Made by a program: the position numbers and the translations under genes
In this document: positions 24,181 through 35,699 of the stretch, in pieces
How positions within the stretch are numbered: the stretch's first letter is position 1
Layout: each line of letters begins with the position of its first letter
The notes under the pieces: generated by a model
Databases searched by the model: none
What the model saw: the letters and a program-made list of their open reading frames with translations, nothing else
What the model was told of the DNA's origin: nothing
NCBI GenBank assembly: GCA_034008185.1
Contig: CM067084.1
Coordinates: 46,637,099 to 46,701,098 of the forward strand
Length of the DNA: 64,000 bases
Direction of reading: 5' to 3'
Source of the DNA: Gorsachius magnificus
Taxonomy: Eukaryota; Chordata; Aves; Pelecaniformes; Ardeidae

Positions 24181-25565
24181 AGACAAAGATTAACAGTTCT
24201 TTCCATCAGTTTGTTTGGCAGTCTTTGTGCAGTGAACTGGTAATTATGCCAGCAGACACGTTAGTGACTGATAGAATTACAAAATTAATTTTCCTCTCTC
24301 TCTGAGGATCCTCCAGTTATTCGCAGAAAATCAGAAGGAGGTATATAGGCAGAGGACAGTACTTGTTGGAAGACTGCTGTGATACTTCTGGGAATAAAGA
24401 GGGATTTAGCGCACTGTATTTCAAAAGTGCATATATTAAACATTAAGTGATGATTTTCATTGCTATACTCTAACTAATGCAGTATATGCTAAATTAATCA
24501 CTGCTGTATATATATCCTTACACTTTGAGTGTTGTGGTGTGAGTTCCTCCCTACCCCTGAAGGTGCATGCTCAAGAACAGTGAGTGGAAGCAGCGCTATT
24601 CCTACCAAATCCTTGATTTACGTAAGTCACATGGAGGTTTAGTCTCCCACCTGCCTTTTCAGTTTCCAAATGCAGCCTTTAGGAGAACCAGCTAGACAAA
24701 ATTAAGAAAACAAGTGCAAGCCACATTTTACTGCATCTGACCATACTCATTAGCACCAAGATGGTTTATTCTTTTGACAACAGCAGCTCAGAAATAAACA
24801 TTTGGCTGAAGCTGAAACAAAGAAATAAGTGATGCTACTTGAAGAGCTCACAGAGGCACTAAGTCTATTCTGGCTGAAAATACAAAACAGTAAGTGGCCA
24901 ACTCCATCCATAATTAGGGACTGTTTGTGGAGTCTTACATCTCTGCATCTGGGACTAATGCTTGCTCTCAGGAAGTTGTCTTTGTTGAACTGCACTAGGT
25001 GATGATCTTGCTTTGCTGTTTATACTTCAGTTACCGAGATTACAGCAAAGTAGTATGAAGCCTGCAGCTCTCCAGAAGCTCTAACCTGCTACTCATCTTC
25101 TAAGAATCAGAGTCAATTCTGGGCACAAAAAACTCATTCTCCACTATCCATATTGCTTTTTCATAATTTGAAGTCTGAAGATCCACGATCACAGTATTCT
25201 GCAGCCTCAAGCCAAGTTAACTGAAAGCTAGAGGATGAGGACTGTGAGGTTATGGCTTGACAGAGTTGGTTGTCAGGATAACATCTACCTGTATGACAGA
25301 CAAAATTCTGGAGGGGCTGAGGGTAGGGGGAAGAAGAAAATACAGAATCAATTCTCGCAGAAAGAAAAGACCATCACACAGGGTCACCTTCTGTTTCATG
25401 TGCAAGACCAGCTAAAATATAAAACAGACCCCTCCTCAACAAAGCGAAATCAAAAGATGCCTGTATGTTTCCCTAGTATTCTTAGAGCAGAGGTTAAATG
25501 AGGATAGTCATCACACCTCATTATTGGAAGGAATTAGAATAGTAAGATAGTAAATGCAGCATAAG
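24181..25565. other. Intergenic sequence, nothing recognised
   Basis: AT-rich unique-looking DNA. A plus-strand 88-codon frame at 25235-25501 has no homology I recognise and no splice or promoter context. Confidence 0.4.
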
Positions 25566-25571
25566 AAAATT

Positions 25572-25662
25572 AATAGAATGGAATAGGATGGAATAGGCTA
25601 GGCTAGAATACGAATAGAATAGAATAGAATAGAATAGAATAGAATAGAATAGAATAGAATAG
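25572..25662. repeat. (AGAAT)n pentanucleotide microsatellite
   Basis: The left half is an imperfect AATGG/AATAGG pentamer array. From 25612 to 25662 it is pure AGAAT, about ten units. A short related array lies at 27972-28010. Confidence 0.95.
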
Positions 25663-28600
25663 TCTTTTTTTCACAGTGAGTTCTAACCTTCACTACCTAG
25701 AGCAATACAGCTGCCTTCCTACTGATATCAGATGCCTATGGAGAAAATAGGACTGAAAGCAGTGATTGTGGAAGACCCTTTCTGAGAGGTTTTTGTGCTG
25801 GGGATCAAGGTACTGAGAAGAAAATAAACCCTTTCCTTGCCCCATATGAATCCTTACAGCAAGGGGATGAACTAATCTCTGCCATGCTGGCTTGTTCTGT
25901 GTTGGTCTGTGTAGTTCCTCTGTGTTATTAAATCTTTCTAAGTCAGCATGGGTTCATGGTTCAAGTCAGTTCATTGTTTTCTTCATGATTATCTTGATTA
26001 ACCTATGGCTGGTCTTGCTTAATTCTTAACATATCTCAGACATTTTCATCACCTTACTGGGTGATGTTAATATAAAGGTGCTGTCAAACTCTCTGATGAA
26101 TCTTAGATCTATACTTAATATCTAATATTTTCATAAAGAATTTTTCCTCAAAGACGTTCAGATATCCACCTTTGGTAGATTTCCAGATTTTGTATCCACA
26201 CATTAAGATGCAAATTATCCCTACTGTCCCTCCTTAAAGCAATCTTCTAATGCTTCTTTTCATAATATTGTCAGTTTCTAACTTTTGAATGCTCAGTTTT
26301 GCAATACTAATGACCATTTTTTGTAGAATATGCAAAATAGAGCAATCTGCTGCTAGCACAACTGGCATCAGTGGTATTATTCCTGCTCTTTGTGAGTACA
26401 ATGATGAATACAGATAGGCCCAGTGCATTCAAGAATAGTTTCTTGGGATCCTGTTCTGGACAGTTTTCCATTTAATTGTTTCTTTTACAAAGCTTTCAAG
26501 ACATCCAGAAATTTTTTATAAGCCTTTCTAATAGGTTGGAAGAAATATAATAATTTTTTAATAGGCATGTAGTGAATGAAGCTATGAAAATGAAATGAGG
26601 GTAGAAGCAGAAATGGAAGCAACCTTACTACTGTACTGTAAAAAAAGGACTTACTGTGAGTTCCTTGCTTTATGTTATTATATGGAGAAGAATTAATATA
26701 TCAAATGTATTTATCGGTAGCTCATTTATAATGAAATGGTCACAAGCTATGGTCTATATGGTGGTCTTGAAAATTCTATTTTATATTCTCCATTTTTACG
26801 AACAATCTGTTTTGTATTCCTCAAATCATAATTGACAAAAATGATGTTTCATCCATGATGTTTGAATAAAAATAATATGGCTTCACATCAACTACAAATT
26901 ATTTTCTGAGGGGGAATTAATCAACTGCTAAATCAATTATAAAAATATAGGCACTTTCAGTTAGCTTTAATTGTTCATTATCACAAGAACTCACTTGGTG
27001 TAGCTGCCTAAGGCACCAACTAAGCAGACCTATGATGAAGTTCCAATAGTTTACATGAAAGTGAAGCTAAAGTATTTGAGTAAATCTTATCCAGGAACAA
27101 ATTAATAAAGCATGGGTTACCACACCCATCATAGCTACACCCAACCTCTATTAGCCTCCTCCATTTCTAAATTCCACTGAAATTTGAAGCACTGAAATGT
27201 AGCGGTAGGTCCTATTCATAGTATTTATAGTAATGGACTTCCATAGAGCTGCCTCACATAATTCTTACGGTCTACCTCCCTCTCCTTGGAAAACAAAACC
27301 AAAAAACAAGACAGACATGCAAAGAAAGAAAGAATTAGCTGATGCAGATGGGGCATTACCAAGTCTCTGTGAAGTCCATGGGCCATACCTCAGCCTGCTG
27401 TACAAGAAATTCTAGTTGCAAGCATTAGTGAAGGATTTTTTCCAAGTATTACTGCAAATCACAATATTCCCTTTAGATTATCACTGATAGAATTTTAAAA
27501 TATTTACATTATTTATCAGCTCCTGCATCTCCTCATCTAAATGTAAGCTGTAATCAATAAATCATCAATACCTCACTTCTTCTTTATTCTGTGGAATCTA
27601 AATTATGCAGCTTTCCATTGTTTATATAGATACAAATGTGTATGTGTGTGTATGTGTATATATGTAATGCCCACGCTTTCCAAACCCATCAGAAATAAAC
27701 TTATTTTTAATCAATAAAGGTGCACCTACCATTTGGGAGCTGTGACTGCTTATATATACTGAGTAATGAATTTAAATAGCATAGGATAAAATGGCAGAAG
27801 TTGTTTATGCATTCCAACTTGGCAACCTTACAACTTTGAAGATGAACAGAACTAGGTCCAATGCTTAGGCAATGATTTTATTTTATTGTGAATTGTGCGC
27901 TTGTCACTCTTCATGTGTCATGAGAATTGAGAATGCTCGAGATCTCAAACTCTGTTTTACTGTAGACAGAGGATAGAATAGAATAGAGAGAGTGGAGCAG
28001 AGTAGAATAGGTACAAGTTAGATCTCTCGCAGTTTCTGTAGTGGTTTTAAAAGGATAGAATTGTGGGATGCGTTACTACCACAAAGTATCTTCCTCTGTC
28101 TGATTTTGTAAGCTTTGAAGTGATTAATAAGGAATGGTAAAACTTAATAAAAACGAAGTCTTTGTTTTTCAGTAAAATGTTTCCTTCGGGAAAGGTGAGC
28201 TGGTTAATGAAGCTACAGTCAATGTTGAAGATACAGCTTGGCATACTTTCCGTACTGGAAGTCATGTGGGGCTTGTAGGAGGCCTTAGGCTGGCTTTTTG
28301 AGTAACAGCTATACTTCACCCACAGACTTGAATGGAAGTTCAGTTTACTTAGGAATTTAATTATTTCAAACCACAGGGAAAAAAACCTTTTAAACTTTTT
28401 ACTGTTACCACCAAACTTATTTTAAAGGTGTCTTTTGATAAGAAAAACTAACCCATTAATCTGAATGACAATTATTACTGTTCTCAAAACTAAACCACTT
28501 AAAGAGTCTGGCAGTTCTTCTGGAAAAGTTTAAAACTATTATACTTCAAATTAAATTTGAAAGTATTGCATATTGAGTTGCCTTTTTTTTTCTCCCATCA

Positions 28601-29800
28601 TTTTTAATTACTAGTACATTTGCATGAAAATAGGATCTTTATTTCTTGAAAGCTCATCTGCTCCTGCTGCTTATTCTTCATTGAAGATGTCACATGCAAA
28701 GGGTTAGATCTTCGGGTGAGGTAGAAGCAAGAGCAGATGTGCTTAGAAGAAAGACAGTTTTTTATGCAAATATTATTTTTAATAAAACAGAAGAGGATAA
28801 AAAGTGAAAATACATGCTCTGAAAGCAAAATTCCAGTGTATTTTCCGGGAGATACAGATGTATCTCCAAATAAAAGTAATTTTGAACTTTAAAACTGAAT
28901 ATAGAACATGAAAATACAATATGAAACCCTAAAGAGTCACTAGATCACTGTTTACTCAAAAAAGCCCCCTAATTTGATAGTCATGCCTTTACTGTACAGT
29001 AGGGAAGCACAAGGCCCAGGCAGTCAGGTCCATTTAAGCCCTCAAAATAAGACTTTTCCGATACAAAAGTTTCTAATTTTTGATGGTGCTTTCTGAAACA
29101 AATGGCTGATTTCTATCTGAAGAGAGGCATTCGTATGGTAAAATCAACCAGTCAAGTGCTTATGCCTTAGTGTGAATAAACCATGAGCAGCTAATGCTGA
29201 ATGAACATGAACTGTGAACTACCTATTGGCTCCTTCATGTGCAGATCCAGCTGAAACACAGCACTGCAACACTTTGAGGGAGTTTGCACTGCCACGTGTC
29301 TGTGCTTTCAAAGAGAACCAAAGGTATTTAACACCATATCTAATATACAACCCTGCTTCTATTTCTCGATAATGTAGCTTAATTCCAGCTACCAACAAAA
29401 TTAAGTACATGAAAACAGTAATGATAGCCTGAGCTGTATTAGAAAAGCCATTGAAGGTTCACACACTAAAATAAAACTGTTCTGCTTTGAAAGAGCTATT
29501 GTGCTCTACCAAATGTTAGTGAAGATTAACTGGTCTTCAGATAGCTCTCCCCAGTTAGGTAATAAATGCAGTGGTTACGTTTGACAGTCATTGCAACTGC
29601 CTGCAGCCTCTCTGGGAAGCATCCTGAAGTTCATCACACTCCAGGCACCTGAATTGTGATGACAGTAAATTAGCAGTTATTCATCAGGTATTCCAAAACT
29701 GTACACAAAAATTTGTCTGTGTAAATGTTTTGGAACAACAAAATGGCACTAATGATTTCCATGGTCAGATCCCTAGTCCATGTAGGGTAAACTAGAGGCA
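25663..29800. other. Intergenic AT-rich sequence
   Basis: No gene or mobile element recognised over about 4.1 kb. There is a short TG-rich run near 27635-27665 and a degenerate GAATA array at 27972-28010. Possible conserved non-coding DNA around 28600-28760. Open frames are all short and low-scoring by eye. Confidence 0.4.
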
Positions 29801-29804
29801 GTGT

Positions 29805-29868
29805 AGGGAGGGGAAGGGAGGGGAAGGGAAGGGAGGGGAAGGGAAGGGAAAGAAAGGGAAGGGAAGAG
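29805..29868 (+). repeat. Purine tract, GGGAA/GGGAGGGGAA repeats
   Basis: 64 bases of pure purine on the plus strand, with more than ten GGG runs spaced by A or AA. A candidate for triplex or G-quadruplex formation and prone to length change. Confidence 0.95.
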
Positions 29869-29869
29869 T

Positions 29870-31020
29870 TGGGTTTATAACATGAGTCTTACTAAGAAAA
29901 ATACAGCTCTATCAAAGCTCCAGAAGTGGTACTTGACCTCATTTCTTCTGGTACAGAAAATGCCACAGAGGCAGAGGCAAGGCCCAGCAAGTATTTTACC
30001 TGCAGCCAGGAAAAATTGACAGTGCACTCAGACACTCAGATTCAAATCTGCAATACAAATGAATTGCTACTAATAAAAACAAAGCACAGGGTCCCTTTTA
30101 CATTGTTTTATCCTGTTTAAAAGACAAACATTTGCACACTGCAAGCCTCAAATGGATAAAAGCTACCATGAGAACTTATAAGCCATCTGCTAGCTTCCTA
30201 ATGAAGCCAGTAACTATTATTGTTTACAGTTGAACACCGGGGGTCATGTGTATTTGCTGTAATGAAAGAATCAATGCATCACTGCAGATGCTAAAAGAGA
30301 ACTTTTTTTTTCCAGACGGCTAATTATAAATACAATAAAATAGCAAATTAAAAAAAAATCTGTTCCTCTCCATAGAGAAATTGTGCTTGGCACACCAAAT
30401 ACAAAATGCAGCACTGTTCTATTTTCTAGTAGTCTCCACTTGACAGACTCGGCTTACAGAAACAGAATCACAAAAAGTTACTCTTCAATACTTAACGAAT
30501 AGCTGATCACCAAGGAATGCTTAGTCCCTAATTCTCTAATCTTTACAGATCTCCTACATTATTTAATTGTACTGTTAATCTGAACGTAATGATGAAATGT
30601 GCAATTAGTAGATATCTCTCTGTTGCTGTTTCACTCTGTTTCTCTTGCTTGAAGAAGACACTGTGACACAAGAAAACTTGGCTCAGTTAAGCTATTAAAA
30701 ATGTCCTGAAGCTTCTCGGATTTTTTGGTTGAAGAGAAACTGATACACAGCACTGATACAATCGATTTCTGGATTACTATTTAATCACTCAAACAAAAAT
30801 ACACTTACAACAATATGCAAAAACTTACACAGTAATATTAATTCCCAAGATTTAGCAAAATCAAAGAATGATAAATAATTGGGCCTTTGTACCTGAAGGA
30901 CTTCTTAAACTCACTGAAAACAAGCCACTCACTTTTAAATCCTGTTAAAGGCCTTTATTTGCTGTAAAAAAAGTACCTTAATTTCAGGAAATTTCCTAAA
31001 GCCTGTGAGTCAAGAGAGCT
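29870..31020. other. Intergenic or candidate-intron sequence
   Basis: AT-rich, no recognised element. The block about 30120-30360 is balanced and repeat-free and could be a conserved non-coding element; that is inference from texture only. Confidence 0.35.
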
Positions 31021-31023
31021 TAC

Positions 31024-31084
31024 TTGCTTTGCTGTGTTAAAACACTGCTCAGCCTTCTTGCAGCTTGTAGTCTCCTCATTCCAC
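31024..31084 (-). CDS. Candidate unknown gene, third visible exon
   Basis: The acceptor CTTATATTGCAG precedes 31084 and the donor CAA|GTAAGC follows 31024. One base plus 20 codons reads WNEETTSCKKAEQCF and ends NTAKQ in phase 0. The leading G completes an ATG codon with the AT left over from the exon ending at 42666, an exact phase match. Another frame is open but does not fit. Not recognised; the helix-like Lys/Glu/Gln content would suit a soluble domain. Confidence 0.42.
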
Positions 31085-31339
31085 CTGCAATATAAGCAAA
31101 GGTACATATCTATCACCGGGCTAAAATGCAGTAAGTATAACATCATAGCTAGCTGGGTTGAAGTAGACTGGAAAACTCTATTATTGTTGGTACCAAATCA
31201 GTAAACCCATTGGAAAGAAAAGGAATAAACAATATTCCTCTTCTACAATAATAAATACTTGTAGCAGGTTGTACTCAAGAAATAAAGCGAGCTGTCAACA
31301 GGAGAATACAGCTTCTTTTTTTAATTTTGTCTTCGTATT

Positions 31340-31765
31340 ATGGTGGCAGCCAGGGAGAAACACCACCAGGCAGACCAGAGTGGGCAGAGTTCATTAGTGA
31401 GGTCAGAAAGCCCAGAGGAGCATCCCTGGGTGAGACCTGTTAAGTCTAACACTTGGTTCCCGTGCCGCACCCTGCTGCTGAGGCTCCTGTGCGTCATCCG
31501 CTCCCTGCTCCCGGCCCCATGCGCCTGCTTTGTCAGATGGGACCACCTGCAACCCTTTTCTGTGGCCCACTCTTTGTCCGATGGCTGCATGCCCACAGCC
31601 AGCATGCACGGGCCAACCTGTTGCATGAACGGCCGCACGTGTTCCTGAGGTATGCACGTGCTATGAGCGAGTGGCCTGAGGCGCTGGGTAAAGAGAAGAT
31701 GGCGGGACCTGCTCAGCATCCAAAGCTTTGCTTTGCTTTGACAGACCTGGCTGGACCTCTCTAGA
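31340..31765. promoter_or_regulatory. Orphan GC-rich islet with two CACGTG boxes and a YY1-like site
   Basis: About 425 bp of GC-rich DNA with many CpGs, sharply bounded by AT-rich sequence and far from both known promoters. It holds CACGTG at 31636-31641 and 31655-31660, and AAGATGGCGGG at 31697-31707, a YY1-type motif. Both strands have open frames of 100-130 codons, expected from composition. It may be an unannotated promoter or enhancer, or the inserted LTR of an unknown retroelement. Confidence 0.4.
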
Positions 31766-31829
31766 GGAAATCAATGAAAGAGCCGAGTGACTGGAGTACA
31801 TAAGAGGATGAGGAGAATAATTTAGTTTC

Positions 31830-32062
31830 AATACTTACTCTGACATTTCCATCTCTGTGGACTTAAGTGAATAACTTAATTTCTATGTCTTAATTCTCTG
31901 TTTCATAAGATGTCTGAGAGAATACTTTCTTCCCTAAACCATATGCAAACGTGTATGAATATACTTCTTCCCCAAATTACAGGGGAGTTGCAAGAATTAA
32001 TTAGTTAATGTTTGCAAAGTGCTCTGAAGGCAGAAAGCACTCTATAAATGCTAATTATTAAA
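31830..32062 (+). mobile_element. Ancient MIR-like (CORE-SINE type) remnant
   Basis: The 3' half reads GTTAATGTTTGCAAAGTGCT, then GAAGGCAGAAAGCACTCTA and TAAATGCTAATTATTA. This is the typical 3' end wording of MIR-type SINEs. Upstream, TAAGTGAATAACTTAATTTC resembles the CAAGTCACTTAACCTC region. Very old and imperfect. Confidence 0.65.
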
Positions 32063-34140
32063 TCAAAGGTTTATCTGACTTTATTACTAAACCACTAATA
32101 AGTTACATAGCTGTTGCACGTTGGAAAAGGCACTTTTTCTGTCTAAAAGATAGAAAGGTTTTAATTAGCAAATGTTTTGAAAGCACTTTGCTGAGGAAAA
32201 AAATGCTAACTGTTAATAAAGGTTTTCCCTAATGAAAATGGCTACAAAATATGAACTCCTGGATTCTACTGTAACTTCTGCATATATTATCTAAAGTTTT
32301 GTCCCATGACAAGAATATTTTTATTTGAGGCACAATTTTTGTAATATTGATTAAAAAAATCGTGGTTATGTTTGTCAAATAAATGTTCATATGCAGCAAG
32401 AGATTAAAGGCATCATTCTTAGCAGAGAACAGCAAAACCTAATGTATTGTCAAATTATACATATATACACATACCACTATTTTTGCTATTTAACTTGAAG
32501 TTTTATTTTGCTAAGCTTCCAAGCTTCTGCTAATTTACAAGGTTCAGTTCTTCCAAACACTGTACCTGCACATGTGACCTATTATCTACATGTTACCTTA
32601 AAATCTAAGCATGAAAACAGATTTGAATCTTTTACGCATAGGCAGTTAGAAAGACTGAATTCTGAGAATGCCTCAAGCCTTCTGAAACACAATGATTAGG
32701 TTCGCATGGTTTCATCATGCCAGAAGAAACCTGTTCACCTGTTTGTGACACTTATTTCCCCCCTGGATTTAATAATATAAACCTGGATATAATAATATGA
32801 ACATGTTGGTTTATTAATATGAGTATCATAATTGATGTATTAACATAATTGATTCTGATTCATCCCCTTCCTACGTATGTTTTAGACATAAACTTGCTTT
32901 TAGAGGCATCCAGAGTCATATTATTATGATTTTAAAATTATCAGATGGTAATCAGTATTTGTCAAGTGGCTAGACTAGTGGTTTGAAAAGAAGTTTGAAA
33001 GTAGATCTCGATATGCTTAATACCTGTTGTAATGTCTGCCTGTGGCTGTAGAAAACACACAACCTTGAGCAACAAGAAAAGTCCTATTAATCTGCTTTGC
33101 TGAGAGGGCAGAGGCATGCCAGCATCCTCCCTACTTAGAACTGTGCTGATGGCAGGGGGATGAGGATGCATTCAGTCAGGCCTGCTCAGTGAAGCAAGGC
33201 AGCCTGTTTCCATGGTCCAGGAGACAAAACACCTCATGCTGTTCCTAGTGCTCCCCAGCAGGAAGGAGAGGAGGTCCAGGTGTTGCTCCTACAGAAACCA
33301 AAGGGATCTGCTGCTTTCTGATGTCACAGACGGATGGCTCCAAAATGTCGTGTGTCCCCCCCATCCCGGGGGGGGCGGTAGTGTGTGTTCATTAATTTGA
33401 GCCATAAATCACAATTTCATCTGGCAGAAAAATGTCCAGATGATGATAGGCTATAGCAAGGGCTTATGTCCATTTCTGTGCTCTTACTATGGTTCTTCCA
33501 GGCAGACGGGGAGAGTCACAGCAGCAGCAGGAGTGATAAACCTTTATCACTGCATCGATTTGTCAAGCTGTCCCTGAAGGAAAGATGACCGAGATCTTTT
33601 TGGAAAGGGGACAGGGTTCAGGGCTGAGGACAGGAAAGGCCATCTAGGAATAGATGGGGAATGAATAGTGTTCAGAAGACTTGTTAAAATGTCAAAGGGG
33701 TCCTTAGCAGAAAAAACTCAAGATTACCAAATTTCTCCAAGCCCAGGGTTTTTTGAGTGTGTTTTCTTGGGTTGAAAATTTACCTTATGAAGACAAAACT
33801 ATTGTCTCTTTATAAAACAATTCCAGTCTAACTAATAAACAGATAGTCCAAGTTATTTTGTAGTTAGTCTAAAATTACACATAGTGAAATAAAGTAACAA
33901 TGACATAAAGCAAAAGCAGTAGTGTTGAACTAAGGTCTTGAATGATATTTTTGTTATTAGAATTATTAGCCCTTACTTTTTAAAAATTATAGGAAATTGT
34001 GTGGCCTTTCTGTAAAAAGTTTATGGATTTTAAGATTAATGGGTGCTATTAAGATTGTACTAAAAATTGTGACCAAAAAAATATTTTTTTTTTTAATGCT
34101 ACATTAATTAAATCAAAAGGGACTCTGATAAAATAAAGGT
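32063..34140. other. Intergenic sequence
   Basis: AT-rich with no recognised gene. A small C7-ATC-CCG8 palindrome-like run lies near 33356-33376. A two-copy AATAATAT(A/G)-AAC motif sits near 32767-32805. Nothing else supported. Confidence 0.4.
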
Positions 34141-34164
34141 ATACACAAATCCTCATTTGGAAAA

Positions 34165-35695
34165 CCTTACAACAACTGAGGGAATTGGCCGATGTAGTCG
34201 CCAAGCCACTCTCCATGATATTTGAAAAGTCACGGCAGTCAGGTGAAGTCCCTGGTGACTGGAAGAAGGGAAACATTGTGCCCATTTTCAAAAAGGGTAG
34301 AAAGGAAGACCCTGGGAACTACTGACCTGTCAGCCTCACCTCTGTGCCTGGGAAGATCATGGAACAGATCCTCCTAGAAGCTATGCTAAGGCACATGGAG
34401 GCCAGGGAGATAATTCAAGATAGCCAGCATGGCTTCACCAAGGGCAAGTCCTGCCTGACGAACCTAGTGTCTTTCTATGATGGTGTGACAGCATCAGTGG
34501 ACAAGGGAAAACCAATGGATGTCATCTATCTGGACTTCTGCAAAGCCTTTGACACGGTCCCCCACAACATCCTTCTCTCTAAATTGGAGGGCTATGGATT
34601 TGACGGGTGGACTGTTCGGTGGATAAGGAACTGGCTGGATGGCCGCATCCAGAGGGTAGTGGTCAATGGCTCGATGTCCAGATGGAGACCGGTGACGAGT
34701 GGTGTCCCTCAGGGGTCCGTACTGGGACCCGTGCTGTTTAATATATTCATCAATGACTTAGACAGCGAGATTGAATGCACCCTCAGCAAGTTTGCGGACG
34801 ACACCAAACTGAGTGGTGCAGTTGACACACCAGCAGGACGGGATGTCATCCAGAGAGACCTGGACAGGCTGGAGAGGTGGGCCTGTGTGAACCTCATGAG
34901 GTTCAACAAGGCCAAGTGCAAGGTCCTGCACCTGGGTCGGGGTAACCCCCAGTATCAGTACAGGCTGGGGGAAGAAAGGATCGAGAGCAGCCCTGCCGAG
35001 AGGGACTTGGGCGTGCTGGTGGATGAAAAGCTGGACATGAGCCGGCAATGTGTGCTGGCAGCCCAGAAGGCCAACCGTACCCTGGGCTGCATCAGGAGAA
35101 GCGTGGCCAGCAGGTCAAGGGAGGTCATTCTGCCCCTCCACTCTGCTCTGGTGAGACCTCACCTAGAGTACTGCGTCCAGCTCTGGAGCCCTCAGCACAA
35201 GAAGGACATGGACCTGTTGGAGCGGGTCCAGAGGAGGGCTACTAAAATGATCCGAGGGCTGGAGCACCTCTCCTATGAGGACAGGCTGAGGGAGTTGGGC
35301 TTGTTCAGCCTGGAGAAGAGAAGGCTGCGGGGAGACCTGATTGCGGCCTTTCAGTATCTAAAGGGGGCCTATAGGAAAGATGGGGAAAATCTTTTTAGTA
35401 GGGCCAGCTGTGACAGGACAAGGGGGAATGGTTTTAAACTAAAACAGGGTAGGTTTAGACTGGATATAAGGAAGAAATTCTTTACAACGAGGGTGGTGAA
35501 ACACTGGAACGGGTTGCCCAGAGAGGTGGTGGAGGCCCCATCCCTGGGAACATTCAAGGCCAGGTTGGATGGGGCTCTGAGCAACCTGATCTAGTTAGCG
35601 GTGTCCCTGCTCACTGCAGGGGGGTTGGACTAGATGCCCTCTAGGAGTCCCTTCCAAGCCCAAACATTCTATGATTCTATGATTCTATTCTATTA
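34165..35695 (+). mobile_element. Young CR1 LINE, 5'-truncated, with a 416-codon open frame
   Basis: A CR1 retrotransposon copy carrying most of the ORF2 reverse transcriptase. The open frame at 34344-35594 has [11 protein letters not shown] (residues 62-72), [11 protein letters not shown] (119-129), the catalytic FADD box (150-153), and the C-terminal [13 protein letters not shown] region. It ends with a stop and the CR1 3' tail of ATTCTATG repeats at about 35665-35694. Upstream the frame continues to about 34170 ([24 protein letters not shown]) but is broken by TGA at 34323-34325, where relatives have an Arg codon, a likely CpG decay (CGA to TGA). No N-terminal endonuclease is present, so the copy cannot move on its own. 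Confidence 0.97.
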
Positions 35696-35699
35696 TCTA

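Noticed and set aside
34344..35594. Host gene encoding a reverse-transcriptase-like protein
   Set aside because: The CR1 3' tail of ATTCTATG repeats, 5' truncation and a near-identical second copy at 54 kb show it is a mobile element.
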